The notes under the pieces are model-generated. The model saw nothing but the letters and a program-made list of their open reading frames with translations. It made no database searches and was not told the origin of the DNA. Positions 11,191 to 23,129 of a stretch of 64,000 bases of DNA are shown here, in pieces (within the stretch, counting starts at the first letter, position 1; each line of letters begins with the position of its first letter). The translations under genes and the position numbers were made by a program. The stretch is from Syngnathus acus (taxonomy: Eukaryota; Chordata; Actinopteri; Syngnathiformes; Syngnathidae). The stretch lies in the NCBI RefSeq assembly GCF_901709675.1, contig NC_051089.1:4878476-4942475 (forward strand). Reading direction: 5' to 3'.

Positions 11191-11578
11191 CACTCACTTT
11201 TGTGGTTACAGTTGTGACAGCTAGAAGTCATTTGTTGTGATCATAAGATCTAAATTTATCGGCCTTGAGAGGCTTCTTTGTGGGGATTTACTGCGTAGAC
11301 GAGCCACTGTTTTGTGGGTTGGATAGTTTTTCACACATACACACACAAAAAGCGAATTAACTCACAGGTCGCGCCCCCCCAATCTGTCACTGTTACTGGT
11401 TGGCCTTATTTTTTGGTCACCTTGTGAGTGATCAAATTGTTGATTGGGTCGCATGCTGGCATCTCAGAGAGGGAAGGCAGCCACAGATGAGCTTTAATTG
11501 CTCTGTCTCGTGTCCACTTCTATTAGTTGCTCATTTAACACTATCTGATGGTGTGAGTCTCATGCACTTTTACAGGGT

Positions 11579-11602
11579 TGTGTGTGTGTGTGTGTGTGTG
11601 TG
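11579..11602 (+). repeat. (TG)n microsatellite
   Basis: An uninterrupted TG tract. Confidence 0.9.
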
Positions 11603-11655
11603 GTGCAACGTGTGGAGGGTAATGAACGTAAATGGAAGCGTGTGGGTGTGAGACA

Positions 11656-11679
11656 GGTGTGTGTGTGTGTGTCTGTGTG
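11656..11679 (+). repeat. (GT)n microsatellite
   Basis: A GT tract interrupted by one CT. It lies 54 bp after the neighbouring TG tract. Confidence 0.85.
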
Positions 11680-12143
11680 AGATAGAGCGGCTGTGATTGT
11701 GATGCTGAATCCAAACTGTTATCTTGGCTCACACTGAGGCGGTGCTGTTGATTTCTTCTTGATCAATAAGAAGGAATCCCAGTAGAGTAAAGGAACTCAT
11801 TTCAGCCTTTTCTCCACGGCTGTAGCTCTGGTTACCACAAGTATTATACTCCACAGTCTCGACTTGGATGCAACGGTCTATTTTTTTGTCTCCTCTCAAT
11901 TACGTTGTAATATTTGAGGATACATACAGTAGAAATGACTAAACTAAATACATAGGGCAATGTCTCTGTGCCTTACAATTCTGCATGGTGTAGTTCACCT
12001 CCACAGTCTTGACTCATAGCAGCCCTTAGTCTCATCTCAAATAAAATCACCATATGTTATTGGTATTACAATTGAAATGACAAAACATTGTCTTAGATCT
12101 GGAGGCCACGGTATTGTAGTCAATCTACTTTTTAAGTGATGTC

Positions 12144-12190
12144 ATAATAATAATAATAATAATATTAATAATAATAATAATAATAATAAT
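12144..12190 (+). repeat. (AAT)n microsatellite
   Basis: About 47 bp of AAT trinucleotide units, with one frame-shifting interruption near 12172. Confidence 0.9.
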
Positions 12191-13090
12191 TTTGAATGGA
12201 ATGGGTGGCATTATTTTTGGCTTCAATTAGCAAAATATGATTTGCTTCGTTCCACTACTAACTTGTAGTTACTGTATGTGAACGTGCCATTTTTTAATCG
12301 TTAAATTGTTCAGATGTACCTATTTGCCAGTGAGTGCAAATGCATCATTTTCCATTGTTTTGATTTTAATATAAAGCAATTATTTTGAGCTATATATTCA
12401 AGGTCATTCAAAATAACAACACATCTTCATAAAAGGTGTGAGTGGCATTCCATTATTTTTACTGACTGCATTTAGCTATAAAATAATAGCTTCTAGCAAG
12501 TAAAGAAAAAAAGGTTCTTTCAGCTAGTTCTGCCCACTCAGCAAATTCCTCTGTTATTTTAGGTTGACAACAACTGGCTCCTATCTAAATGAATGGGTGA
12601 AAGCCATAATTGAGCTTTCACTGGTCACATGGACATAAAAGTTGTGTACTGTGTAAAATTACCAGTCAAATGTCATGTTACGTTTGTTGTGACTTGTTGC
12701 CTCAAACTCTTTTTCCAGTCGTTATATCCCTGATTGAAACTTTCGGTTTAGTCCGACTTCCTTTGCGGGGAGCAGTTCATCGGGTTTTCAGCTTCAGCTC
12801 AATGCCGGAATTTTATCCAGTGTTCCTCACAACGGTTGTGAACCTCCACTGTTAGCATGCAGTGCTGGTCCAAGTGGCCGAAATTAATGGAAGTTGCTCA
12901 TCTAGTAAAGGCTAGCTGCTCGATGTAAGCTAGCATTTGCGATATACAGGTATGTATTTGAAAAAAAAAAGATAAGTATATGCATCATTGTGTCAAAAAT
13001 GGCTAATGGGAAGGTACGAACTGGTCTTTGACATTTCTACTATGCATCGAAAATCCTAATGTCAGCATCAACACCGGAGTCAGCCCACCT
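12191..13090. other. AT-rich spacer
   Basis: No feature is supported. An 81-codon frame at 12610-12855 is not recognisable. GCTAGC-type words near 12911-12933 are common in fish spacers. Confidence 0.4.
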
Positions 13091-13094
13091 CAGC

Positions 13095-13560
13095 ACACGA
13101 GGCTTTACAATGCCTCCCGTCGCGTTTCGCCCTTTGACTGACATCTGTTAGGCCGCGGCGGTGAGCCGCGGCGTCGACGCGGAGGCGCTCAATGCATGGG
13201 TGTTGCTCCCGCGACAGCCCCGCAGCCATTAATTTTAGCCTCTGGAGTGGTAACAAGATCCCACGTGCACTCCCCTCCTCCTCCCTCCCCTGCAGAGTGA
13301 GCCTCCTAAATATACATTTATTTTCGGAAGGAGTCCCCTCTCAACGTCAGGATGTGATGGATGTTGACTAATCGGATGGCGTGCGAGCGTATGTCCACTG
13401 TCAGGTCCCTTTACGTTGGCCGAGTGGTGGGTGTAAATCTCCTGGAGGGTGATTTGTTGGTGGCAGGGGTCTTGTCTTTGGTAAGGATCTGGGAGATATG
13501 ATACCCTGCGCTGTTGCTGCCTGAGCGGGTCTATCTTAAGATGCTGCATGGAGGCCTGGC
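13095..13560. other. CpG-dense CNE candidate
   Basis: 13110-13220 is one of the most CpG-dense stretches of the window. It carries two copies of the palindrome GCCGCGGC (13152-13159 and 13165-13172) and then a SalI-like GTCGAC. ATTAATTTTAG and AAATATACATTTATTTTC follow. A 104-codon minus-strand frame (13235-13549) is proline/histidine/arginine-rich with no domain. It could be a small CpG island, but no transcript evidence is visible. Confidence 0.4.
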
Positions 13561-14094
13561 ATTCAACTAAGTCTCCAAGGCTTTGAGGGCGGGCAGCAGG
13601 AGGGCTGCCTGTGGCCTACACTTACTCCAAGAAATACTTGTCTATTCTTGCCTCTGGATGGTGTACACACACTCATAACATATCTCAACAAGAGCACGCA
13701 GAGAGCTCACATGCGCTTAGGCATTTGGCACCTGCTAAATCATATCGGAAAATCATATTCATATTTTTACCGTACTGTAATCTTTAAGGAAATGCTACTT
13801 CAGAATTCAAAACTGATTGGGTAAGACTGTAATTGTCTATATGAGACAAATCCGGAGAAAGTTTACACAATAGATGAAACACACTCAGCCCTACTGGTCA
13901 CTAACTTAAGAGCTGCCATATTTACTTTCAGTATCTGGAAATAGACACGGTCTTGAGAAAATAAGACAATGCAGTTGTGTGTTTGCAATCTTTACCACCT
14001 GCCCACAAGCATATGAAATGCAAATAAGACACTTACATCATCCAGATTTGTCCCCCCAACCACAGCTCGACAAGCTGCTTCATGGGTGCTGGTT
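13561..14094. other. Spacer without supported feature
   Basis: Balanced to AT-rich sequence with an octamer ATGCAAAT at 14018-14025. No coding or element signal is seen up to the hAT insertion. Confidence 0.4.
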
Positions 14095-14102
14095 CCTTAG
14101 AG

Positions 14103-14923
14103 CAGTGTTTCCCAACCTTTTTTCATTCACGGCACACCTTTTCATTGGAAAAAATCTCGCGGCACACCGCCAACAAAAATCTGTTATGCTCCTATATTAA
14201 AATCAGTTATATTACAACGAAAGACGTAAAGTCCTATTCCTATATATATATGTATGGAGAGTCGAATAATTTAATAGAAATAAATACTAAATATTCTTTA
14301 AATTGTATTCCTTTTTTTTTAAATAAAAGTGACTGTTTTTTAAAAAGGTTTTAGATGAAGACGTAAGAAATAATCTATTTAAAGTGATTGTGATTAAAAT
14401 AAAAGAATCAACGTGATTTTGTTTACTGTTTTAGACTAGCTCTATAAATATTGCAACAATAAGAACAAAGTCACTTTTAATGACGCTCTGCTGTTCTGAC
14501 AGCAGCTGAGTGGCTATCACAGTCGAGGTGTCTCGACTTGACTGTTTATTTTATATATGTGAAAAATAACCAATCCAGGTTCTCCGGTTGAACTGCATGC
14601 TCTGATTTCCATTGGACCACAAACGCACCACAACCGTCATAGTGTCTGTCACTGTTAGCAAAATCACACAGCAACACACACATAAACTGAATATGTGCCA
14701 ATGCAGCACAATCAGACCGACAGAGCATAACATTTCAAGATTCTCCGATTCTCCATGCATGCACGATTAGCAAGTGGCTGACCAGGCCTTGCGCGAACTG
14801 ACCAGTGGTTTGGCGATCCTGTTTACAATGCGCTCCGTAATTAATAGTGGACAATCCCACGGCACAACTGAACATCTCTCACGGCACACCAGTGTGCCGC
14901 GGCACAGTGGTTGGGAAACACTG
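14103..14923. mobile_element. Non-autonomous hAT transposon, 821 bp, with 8-bp target duplication
   Basis: The ends are perfect 15-bp inverted repeats, CAGTGTTTCCCAACC at 14103-14117 and its complement at 14909-14923. CCTTAGAG flanks it on both sides (14095-14102 and 14924-14931), the 8-bp duplication typical of hAT insertion. CGGCACAC recurs as a subterminal motif near both ends, including a GGCACAC/GTGTGCC hairpin at the right; such motifs are likely transposase-binding sites. The interior has only small frames, so it relies on a transposase in trans. Confidence 0.95.
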
Positions 14924-14931
14924 CCTTAGAG

Positions 14932-16855
14932 GATAGTCGCTGCGGCAGCTCGTAGGCCCCGACAGGGCGAGATGCTGGCAGCTCCCGGGGCACGGCAGAT
15001 GGTTGAGGGGCAGGAAGGAGCTTCACAACTTGGCTGCCTTTGACCTGCAAAGACCACACACTGAGCTCTCCTTTATCATGTCCCTCTCAGCCTCCCACAT
15101 GGGAAGAACATGCAGTCAGATGGCTATTATGACTAAAATAAATATTCTGATCAAATGAATGGCTAGTGATTCTAAAAACAGACGTTTACAAACCAAAATA
15201 TTAGATTTCTTGTGTATGTTGGGCATACGTTCACAACACTCAAAAATTCACAAACATTAATTTTCCTTCAGAAAATCTCTCAGGAAATGACAGGTGACCC
15301 TCTCTGCTTTTCCCTTCCTCTCATCCCGCCTCCTTAATCACATGGCAGGCGCCAGCCGCTCAACTGTCTTGTATCTACACATCGTGCCATAACGACCTGC
15401 CACCTCTACGATGCGCAAAGCGGCCTCCGGGCTGCGTTTCCTCTTCCGTAGCTCCACTGCACTTGCTTTATTATGAAGACACAATAGGAAACGGCGTGTG
15501 GCCCAGGCCAATTGTGCTCAGCATAAATAATGCAAGGTATTTGTGGTTCTTCCAGGGTTGGAGGTTGAATATCTGACACACGGGCAGGTTGCAATGCTAT
15601 ATTCCTTGACATATGTTTCCACATAGACCCGTTTTCATCTAAAACAAACACCAACCCTACACATTAACCCCGAATCTGTGTCCAAAAATTCAGCGCTACC
15701 AACAAAAACAAACATAAATCCTTTCGATCTAATCCCTCAAAGCAAGCCTAACCTATTATCACTCATCTTTTCCCACATCTATCTTCCCTCTCTTTTTTGG
15801 GGTACTCTTGTTTTCCAGGAGCTACATCTTGAAGGCAGGGAGAAATAAATAAATATCGCAAAAAAAAAAAATACACACAAGGCTCCCCAGAGCCAGAGGG
15901 ACAGCTTATCCTTATCGGTCTTCGACCTGCTTATTAGATCCTCCAGGACACTCCACGCTCAGCAGTTAAACACCAGCTACCCTCTCCTCCATCTTTGTCG
16001 CTGTTTGATTCTTCCACTATGCTTGCACTGGAGGTTTTAATACCGCCTCTCACGGCAGACCTGGAGGAGAGCTTTACTCACGCTGATAGTGGGTGAAAAT
16101 GGGCTTTTAGCTTTGTCACGTTTGTTTTATATCCTCAAAGACTTGAGTGAGCATCCCCATCGCAAGGATTGAGCAGTATCAGTCACTAGACGGGCATGAC
16201 AAATTTTATGACTGTACGATTTTCTCAATGTTTTGTGTCATATTTATTCTGATATATGTAATGTCTAAATTTATGTTTCACATTCAGGCCTAACTAGTTT
16301 CCTGCTGTCATAGAATTTGGCACAGGTAGTAAACACATTTGGATGGAACAGGGGGGACGACCAATAAAACTTAACCCAAACTGTATCGACGCAATAAATG
16401 CTGTCCGATACCCTTCAAACTCTTTATCCTCATATCCAGTTCTCCCAACTCTCTTGAATCCCCAACGGCTGTTATTGTTTTCCTTTTTCATTTTAATTAG
16501 ACGAAAACATGAAGCGGACTAATTGATATCAGAAAGTCTCGAACAACAATGCCAACAAAGCTTTATCATCAAGAGCCTGATCGTTCCAGCTGACCTTTAT
16601 TGTCGGCGCTCAAAAAACATCCGAACACAGCATCGACATCAAAGAAAGCCTCTGTGTGTAAATAAGACTGCCTCTTTTGTTCATGCAACAACCTCTGTCC
16701 ATGTAATTAGTAGGACTATATACAAGTAAAACCCGAGGCTGGGTCACAGAGCTTTGCGTCGACCCCACGGGCAGTTCAGTAGAAGTTGCGGACCTGCATT
16801 GAAGTGTGGATGCTGTCACTTTCAAATTGAATTATATACGAGTTGACACCCTATC
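14932..16855. other. Mixed spacer
   Basis: No element or exon is supported. Notable bits are an AAATAAATAAATA run near 15843 next to an A-rich run, and GC-balanced stretches at 14940-15060 and 15290-15480. Small frames are not recognisable. Confidence 0.35.
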
Positions 16856-16860
16856 ATTAC

Positions 16861-16909
16861 CTCGTCTTGGTCCACCCACTCATCATAGCGGACCCAAATC
16901 AACACGCCC
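16861..16909 (-). other. Candidate 49-bp coding exon with a YDEWV motif
   Basis: Read on the minus strand, a pyrimidine tract and AG (16910-16911) precede it, and GTAATG follows immediately below 16861, so both splice borders look usable. The frame is open and gives GVLIWVRYDEWVDQDE. RYDEWV resembles the end of the chromo-barrel/Tudor-type fold in ARID4- and PHF20-like chromatin proteins, where a tryptophan also precedes it, though at a slightly different spacing. The exon would be unusually short, and no companion exons were found. Chance is a serious alternative. Confidence 0.2.
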
Positions 16910-16939
16910 CTGAGAGTTGAGGAGGGACCCGCCTCACGG

Positions 16940-17660
16940 GGAATGGTTGTAATATCGGATGTGGAATTGTGTGTTAGTGTGTCGCCCCTCTTTGCCCCCA
17001 CTAGCTGTTTTTTCCTTTGCCTGGGATGTGGAGATTTGTATGGCACGTTAGTCACACCCTGTGTGATCAGCATCTTTCTGATGAGCATAAGCATAGCCTG
17101 GAGTTGGGGGGGTGGGTGTCGCAGATGGTACAGTGTCACAGACCCCAAGAGAGGCCACCGGCTCGTCACCCCACTTTCCGAGGTCCCGAGGTCTCTTTGC
17201 CAAAGTATGTCGAGGTTGAGCGTTGACCACTGACCCGTGTTCGAACTCCTTTTTAACCAGCTCGCCAAATATGCAAATTGATGCTTTATGGGGGAAAAAA
17301 ATAATCCAGTTATCCTCTTCCGTCAACAACCTGGCGGGGATGGGTGGAGGTAGCGGCGGTGGGGCAGTATCTTAAAGGGGCAAGCGGCACGTGAGCCCGG
17401 CCCCTATCATCACTGTGAAAGCGGGTTTCAGCCGTGACTCCATTGGTGTGTAATTTCAGGTTTTTGTTAATCCAAAATCCAATCACATACATGAGTGCAA
17501 GATCACAGAGGAGCACAACAGGATGGGGCCTCGGAGGTGAAGGTGTCGCTACCCCACGCAAACATCACATTCATGATGGTGGAATGTTAACAACAGCCGA
17601 GAGCCAGACGTGTCTCAGAAATATACAGGGGGTCCTTCACGACCGTGACGACCTTTAAAA
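16940..17660. other. CNE candidate
   Basis: GC-balanced and repeat-free, with an octamer ATGCAAAT at 17271-17278 followed by TGCTTTATGG. A CpG-bearing core lies at 17380-17440. Three overlapping frames of 83-148 codons occur on the minus strand; the longest also covers the candidate exon at 16861. Confidence 0.3.
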
Positions 17661-18420
17661 AGCTCGGAAAGATGCTCAAAATTTTTACTTATACTAACAT
17701 TTGGCAATTTATCAATTTCTATGCAGCTTGTTCTTATTCGTGTCACAAAACACTGGGGAGAGGCAGTATGTAATCTTACATGTGTATTTTGATTTTATAA
17801 CAATACAGGGGTTTTATGTCCCTGAAACTGAAAAAAGATTGGAAAATTTAGTTTCATATAGATTAACTAAATTAAAAAAAAAGTAAAATGAGCCTGGATA
17901 TCAGATTTTTATTTTTGTATTTTATTCATTAAAAATCTACAAACCTTTAGATAACTTTCCATGACGATTTAAGACAAAAAACAAAAAAAAACAATAAAAT
18001 TAAATAAATAATAATTAAAAAGGCAAAAACCTGCATTGACCTTTTTTATGTTTTTACACTGGAGTGCCCCGACCGTTACCCTTTTTGAACTACTAAGTAA
18101 AATATAAATTGGCAAAAGTTGAATAGCAATGTTAGCTCTAACATTGGTACGTACACCAATATTATGTAGACCACTAAACTAGTTAATCAAGGACCTCTCC
18201 CATGATACCTGGGACATCATTGCACTAATTATGCCTATTCTGTGTCTTAAATTTATTTTAATTACAGTATTTGAATCTTATAAATAGAAGGGCAAACAAC
18301 TGTGAATGTACCATACCAACTCAAATGTTTTAGGCATCACAACAGAATTTTTGTGATATGTTTGCAGTTTTGTTTTTGCACCCTCTTGTTTTTGCTGAAG
18401 ATAAATGAAATTAATACACG
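17661..18420. other. AT-rich spacer
   Basis: 17860-18040 is nearly pure A/T with long A runs. No feature is supported. Confidence 0.5.
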
Positions 18421-18930
18421 CATTTAATATTGCAAACGCTGCCATGAATTATTGAGCGCTCTGTGGCAGATTAAAAGTAAAGCCTACAAACAAGAAAAAT
18501 CAGTAATCACCAGTACACAAATTCAGGACAAGCCCAAATGAATTTTTAACTGCTCAGCCCCCCGTCGGTCTCTATGTGTTCTAGTTTGTTTGTCGGGAGC
18601 TGTTGAATTAATCTTGCGCATCTTGACCTCATTCACGCCTTTGAAGACGAATAACAGGCCGTCGGAAAAATAACAACAACAAAAAAAAAAAAACACACCA
18701 AACCAATAACATAAAGCTTAAGATCTCCAACTAACTTGAACACACCACATCGACACTGACTGATGCGAAGCGGCGCGCCTGCTCAGGACAGACAGGCGCG
18801 ATCATTATTACCGTCGTCATGGTAATCACTATTCATGTAAGGCAATTAACATAGCTGGTACCTACCATGCTGACGACTCCATTAGTGCGCTGTTAAAACA
18901 GTTATGGGCACACGCAAAGACTCGCCGGGA
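18421..18930. other. CNE candidate with an RFX-like X-box
   Basis: TCGTCATGGTAAT at 18814-18826 resembles the RFX X-box (inverted GTTGCC-type halves around CATGG). ATTATTGAGCGC, TTGAATTAATC and GCAATTAAC give homeodomain cores. An A-rich simple stretch at 18670-18695 splits the block. Confidence 0.33.
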
Positions 18931-20217
18931 GGTTTACAAATACTCAATGTATTATTGATATGTGTGCTGACTATACTACCAGTTTTTGAATCAATAACTC
19001 AGGAAGGAGTTTCAAATTCAATTTGGCTTTGAAGATATATGGTTTGGAGATATGAAAGTCATCATGAAAGGAGAATTTTTTTTATTTTAATTTATAAACA
19101 TATTTATAGACTGTTTGGTACTGGTACTTTATTTGTGTTGTTTGTTTAAATGACATGTCATATATCAATATATCAATGCAATTAAATTCTCCTGTTCGGA
19201 AATTGGTTGCATGACTAAGAATACTGTCCGTTCATCAACAAGAATAATTGCTATGGGCAAAATCCAATTGGAATGAATTCTCATTGGTTATCTCAAGTTG
19301 TTTCTGTTGCACGTTCAAACCTCAATTGGTACTGTAGAGTAAAAAAGTATCAAGAGAGAAAAAAAAATTGAGATACGATTCTAAGTAGAACAATTCCACA
19401 ATAATTGTGATTGTCAGCTATGACTAAACCATAATTAAAGACATGACTGTAATAGGAATAAAAAAAACTAAACGTCGAAATTTGCCATCAAAGTAAACTG
19501 GGCTTGATATCCATCTGAGTAAACAATGTGGTCCAGCTATGTACAGTCTGACTGTCCCGGCACAGGTTTGAACCCGTACAGTTAAAATAAGAAAGGCAAT
19601 AAAAAGGATAAACAACCTGTTTTCAGTTAGTGACATATTTGCGGTGGCTTATTCCACACATGTCTCTCCGAACTTGATGCTGTTAAAACAATAAAAAAAA
19701 GTAGAGCAAGCTTCAGCCAAAATAAAGCTTACCAAGCCGTAATGTCAAAAGACACATTTGAAGCAATTTGGGTTCCTTGAAATACCAGCCAGCATTAATA
19801 GCCTCCCTCCGCTTCAGGAACACGTGCATCATTTTTGATAAATCCTCTTCTAAGTAACTTCGACTCAAATTGACAGATAAAAAGCGTAATAACTGTCTGC
19901 GGAAAAAGTAATATGAAAATGGTGGACATTCAGGCAGCTGGCCTGGAATTTTTCAGGGTGCTAACTCACCCAAAAAAAATATTACTTAAGTACTTATAGT
20001 TTATATTGGCGAGTGAAGGGAGATGCTGTAGTTACAAATAAAAAAAAACAGGCAGATGAGTTAGTTCAAAGTGAACAACCGCCATCTTGAACCAAGCACA
20101 ATTACAAAATTGTTTACCCAATGTGCACATATTGTCCCGAACACTGGTAACATTCAAGGACATCCAGTCGGGTACTTTTTGAAGGTCTAGCATCCATGTC
20201 TGGTTCTGTTCCGGTTT
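18931..20217. other. AT-rich spacer
   Basis: Long A and T runs and only small frames. No supported feature up to the hAT copy. Confidence 0.45.
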
Positions 20218-20225
20218 ATTTCAGT

Positions 20226-20538
20226 CCTAGGTGTGAAACTCAAGGCCCGGGGGCCAGATACGGCCCGCCATAGCATTTTATGCGGCCCGCGAAGACAAAT
20301 TTTGACTTTGTGTCATTACTACAATTAGAAATCTTCAATTTAAAAAAAAATGGAGATATTGGTTGAAATTTTTATTACCATTCGTCACAGTTACAGTTTT
20401 TACTAGTCTCTGATTTCAAAAATAGTTATCAGTTTGTTTCATTGCCTATACTGTATGATGTTGACAATCATAATGACCCTCCGAAGGGAAACTACGAGTA
20501 CAATGAGCCCCATGACAAAAATCAGTTTGACACCCCTG
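20226..20538 (+). mobile_element. Short hAT-type element, copy 1 (313 bp)
   Basis: The right end GTTTGACACCCCTG and the degenerate left end CCTAGGTGTGAAAC form inverted repeats. The flanks ATTTCAGT (20218-20225) and ATTTAAGT (20539-20546) match at 7 of 8 bases, fitting an aged 8-bp target duplication. The GGCCAGATACGGCCCGCC segment just inside the left end is diagnostic of the family and recurs at 39078 and, inverted, at 63032. It is non-coding. Confidence 0.85.
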
Positions 20539-20599
20539 ATTTAAGTTATTTATGTGAAATTTTATGTAGCATTGGTGGGAACTTAGGACTGGTGATATG

Positions 20600-20960
20600 A
20601 GCAATTAGTCAGGATTTGTTTTTCTACTAGCGGTGGAGCCATGGTCCGTGAGTTTGATGGTTTCCATGCACTAGGTGACGGTAACCCACCCTACACCGCT
20701 GTGAACTGCAAACATGATAACTGCAGGTGCCATAATGGTGGTAATTATGTTGTGGAGAAGATCTTTGCGACGGCAAGCGCTGACAGCCAGGGGCTTTCTC
20801 GCTTCAACCCTCATGAGCTCTTGAGCTGCTATAGATGAGATTGAAGGACAGCCAGCAATGGAGGGATAGCGTGTTCTGTAATTGTAAATGATTATCGTGC
20901 TTAAAATGTAAGGCTTTCTCTAGCAGCTGCTTGATTTTTTTTTTCGACAGGGGGAAGAAG
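20600..20960. other. CNE candidate
   Basis: Repeat-free, with TAATTGTAAATGATTATCG near 20880 and AGCAGCTGCTTG, an E-box, near 20922. A 65-codon frame (20641-20838) starts here and shows no known motif; it might be a tiny exon, but nothing supports that. Confidence 0.38.
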
Positions 20961-20974
20961 GGAGCGAGGGGGAA

Positions 20975-21560
20975 AAAAAGGCCCCTGATATAGATATTTC
21001 CATGCGGAGGAATGAAATATTAAATGTGTTCATTATACCGTCAATTTGCAGTTATTTCTCAATGCACACGGCCATTTTCCCATTTTCCCCGCTCTCTTAT
21101 TGGCACGGCGCTGAGGGCCTGGAGAGAAATCTCTCTTTTATTATTTAAATCCAGCGCACGGGGGCTGAGCCAGGCGAATCATCTCACGTCTGCGAACCCA
21201 CTCCCTAATTCTGATTGGCAGCTTTATGCACACTCAACGGATGGAGGGGGTTGATAATGCCTGTGACAAAGGGAAAATATCTCCTCCCAGTTATGTTTTT
21301 TATTGGTAATGGGTAAAGATGGAGTTTGCACGCGCACAATAAAAGTAGCCTTAATAATTGGAAGTGGCAATGGGCTGTGTCCCGGACTCTGCGGGGCCTG
21401 TCAACGCGGCGGTGTAAATTTCTTTGACGTGTTTTTGTCGAGCTAAAACTTTAATGTTGTGGGCGTGACCAATCGCATGCAAATGTTGTTTTCATCCCTC
21501 TGCCGATGAGATGACCTCTGTCGCTTCCCGGGGGAAATCAAGCTCTTAAAAGTATTTGAT
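20975..21560. other. Strong-looking CNE candidate with POU octamer
   Basis: A 580-bp block without runs or repeats. It contains a perfect octamer ATGCAAAT at 21477-21484 followed by GTTGTT, GAAATATTAAATG, CCTAATTCTGATTGG and CCTTAATAATTGG. It is abruptly bounded by a (CA)n tract at 21571. A 76-codon frame at 21024-21254 has no recognisable motif. Confidence 0.45.
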
Positions 21561-21570
21561 AGCTGTAACT

Positions 21571-21603
21571 ACACACACACGCACGCACGCGCACGCACAC
21601 ACA
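21571..21603 (+). repeat. (CA)n/(GCAC)n microsatellite
   Basis: A CA tract changing to CGCA units and back. Confidence 0.9.
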
Positions 21604-21733
21604 AATATACAGTGCAAGGCTCACACACAAGCTCATACTGAATGTGCAAACAAACAGTTATCCGCCGAGGCCTGCGTATAATGGGGTCATGCATACAGAA
21701 CCTAATGCAAACATATTGGCTCTAAAGTCAAGA

Positions 21734-21793
21734 TACACACACACACACGCACACACATACATACATACAGACACACACACACACACTCACACA
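21734..21793 (+). repeat. (CA)n/(CATA)n microsatellite
   Basis: About 60 bp of compound CA with CATA units in the middle. The two frames across it are repeat translations. Confidence 0.9.
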
Positions 21794-21799
21794 GAAAGC

Positions 21800-23125
21800 A
21801 TCAACACTCCACAAACGCACACACTGATAAATCATAAAACCATGTGGGAAATGTGAACATAGTGCTAGCATATGTAAGTAATAAGAATAAACATACATAT
21901 ATAAGGACCTTGGAAAATAATGTGAACATGTTTCCAATAGACAGCACAGTTAATTAGCCAAAAGTATTTGGACAGTAAACCAGATTTGACTTGTGTTTCC
22001 AGTCGCAGTCTGATGATGTGATGGCATTAAATTAATTCCATTATAATACAGAGGTGGCATTTCTCTATCCACCAATAAAAAGTCTGCAGAGTGTATTGGA
22101 AAAGCGTATTACTCAAACCGATACCCCAACTATTGGTACGGAAAAGTGTTTGGTTTGAGTCTGATATTTTGGACTTAATTTTCCAATTCAAATGCTTTTG
22201 TCAACAGGATCTTTCGATCAACAGATATCAAGTGTCAGGCTCCACCCACTAACATACGCAACAACTACCTCAAGAAAAGTTTGGGTTGGATATTTTGATG
22301 TATCTCTTAGATATGTTGACTATGAAAAAACATAAACGCAAGCATGGGTACGCCAAACAAGAAGGCCTCAGCCCGGTACCTCAAATTTGCGAGTAAATCG
22401 GAAGGCGCCGTAGTCCGTTACTAAACGACACTAAAGTCATAATTGCAGTAAATATTTGTATGACCATTTTCATGAAATAAATCAACCAACTGAAACACAG
22501 TGAGAACGCCATAACATGCCTGCTTGTGCCACGTGACAACGTACGTATCCCTCCGCCACTGCACGTCATTCGCAACCTCCAAACATCACACAGGGACCTC
22601 TGTGAACATATGACCCATCGTATCGTATCCCGCAGCTGTTTTACAGGGTTGACACATTGATTCATTGTTCCGCCATTCGATACATGAAACTTCAACTTCC
22701 CGTACTAGACCAAAAATTCTATTTCACGTGAAGATGACGGACACTCAGCCGGTCTTTGACAGGACAGACAGGCCGCCGCTCTCCAGAGAGGAAGTCGAGT
22801 CTCCACCGCATCTAAATTGTCATTCCCGTACGTGAGCGTATACGAGTGTGTGTATATAACGAAGGCCGGCTTTAATAAAGGTCTGGAATAGCAGACTCTT
22901 TTGTACATTGTGAGGCAGCCGGCATCTGAGAGCAATAAAGTGGTGGCCCGTGGGTCAGCGCTTGGAGGATGAAGGAAGAAGATATAATCATACACACGGG
23001 ACACAACACCTTTTTTTATGCTTCCTCCGCATATTCTGGCACAGGCCCTTCATAAGTTGGATATTTTCACTGGGTGACCTTTTGTAACTAATAGAGTGGC
23101 TCTCCAATAAGCGTATATTGTATCT
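21800..23125. other. Spacer without supported feature
   Basis: CCAAAAGTATTTGGACA near 21958 recalls words found near the ends of some fish Tc1 elements, but no inverted partner was found. 22380-22700 and 22730-22990 are GC-balanced with chance frames of about 100 codons. Confidence 0.35.
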
Positions 23126-23129
23126 TAAG

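Larger units (their letters stand above)
11191..12143. other. Spacer with TG microsatellites
   Basis: Apart from the two TG tracts listed separately, only short chance frames are visible. Those at 11400-11732 are translations of the repeat. Confidence 0.4.

Noticed and set aside
20641-20838. 65-codon frame with four cysteines
   Set aside because: No family is recognised, and a conserved non-coding block explains the sequence equally well.
21571-21793. Regular spaced repeats as a CRISPR array
   Set aside because: They are plain dinucleotide microsatellites in a eukaryotic genome.
21958-21974. CCAAAAGTATTTGGACA as a Tc1 terminal repeat
   Set aside because: No inverted partner, no flanking TA pair and no transposase remains nearby.
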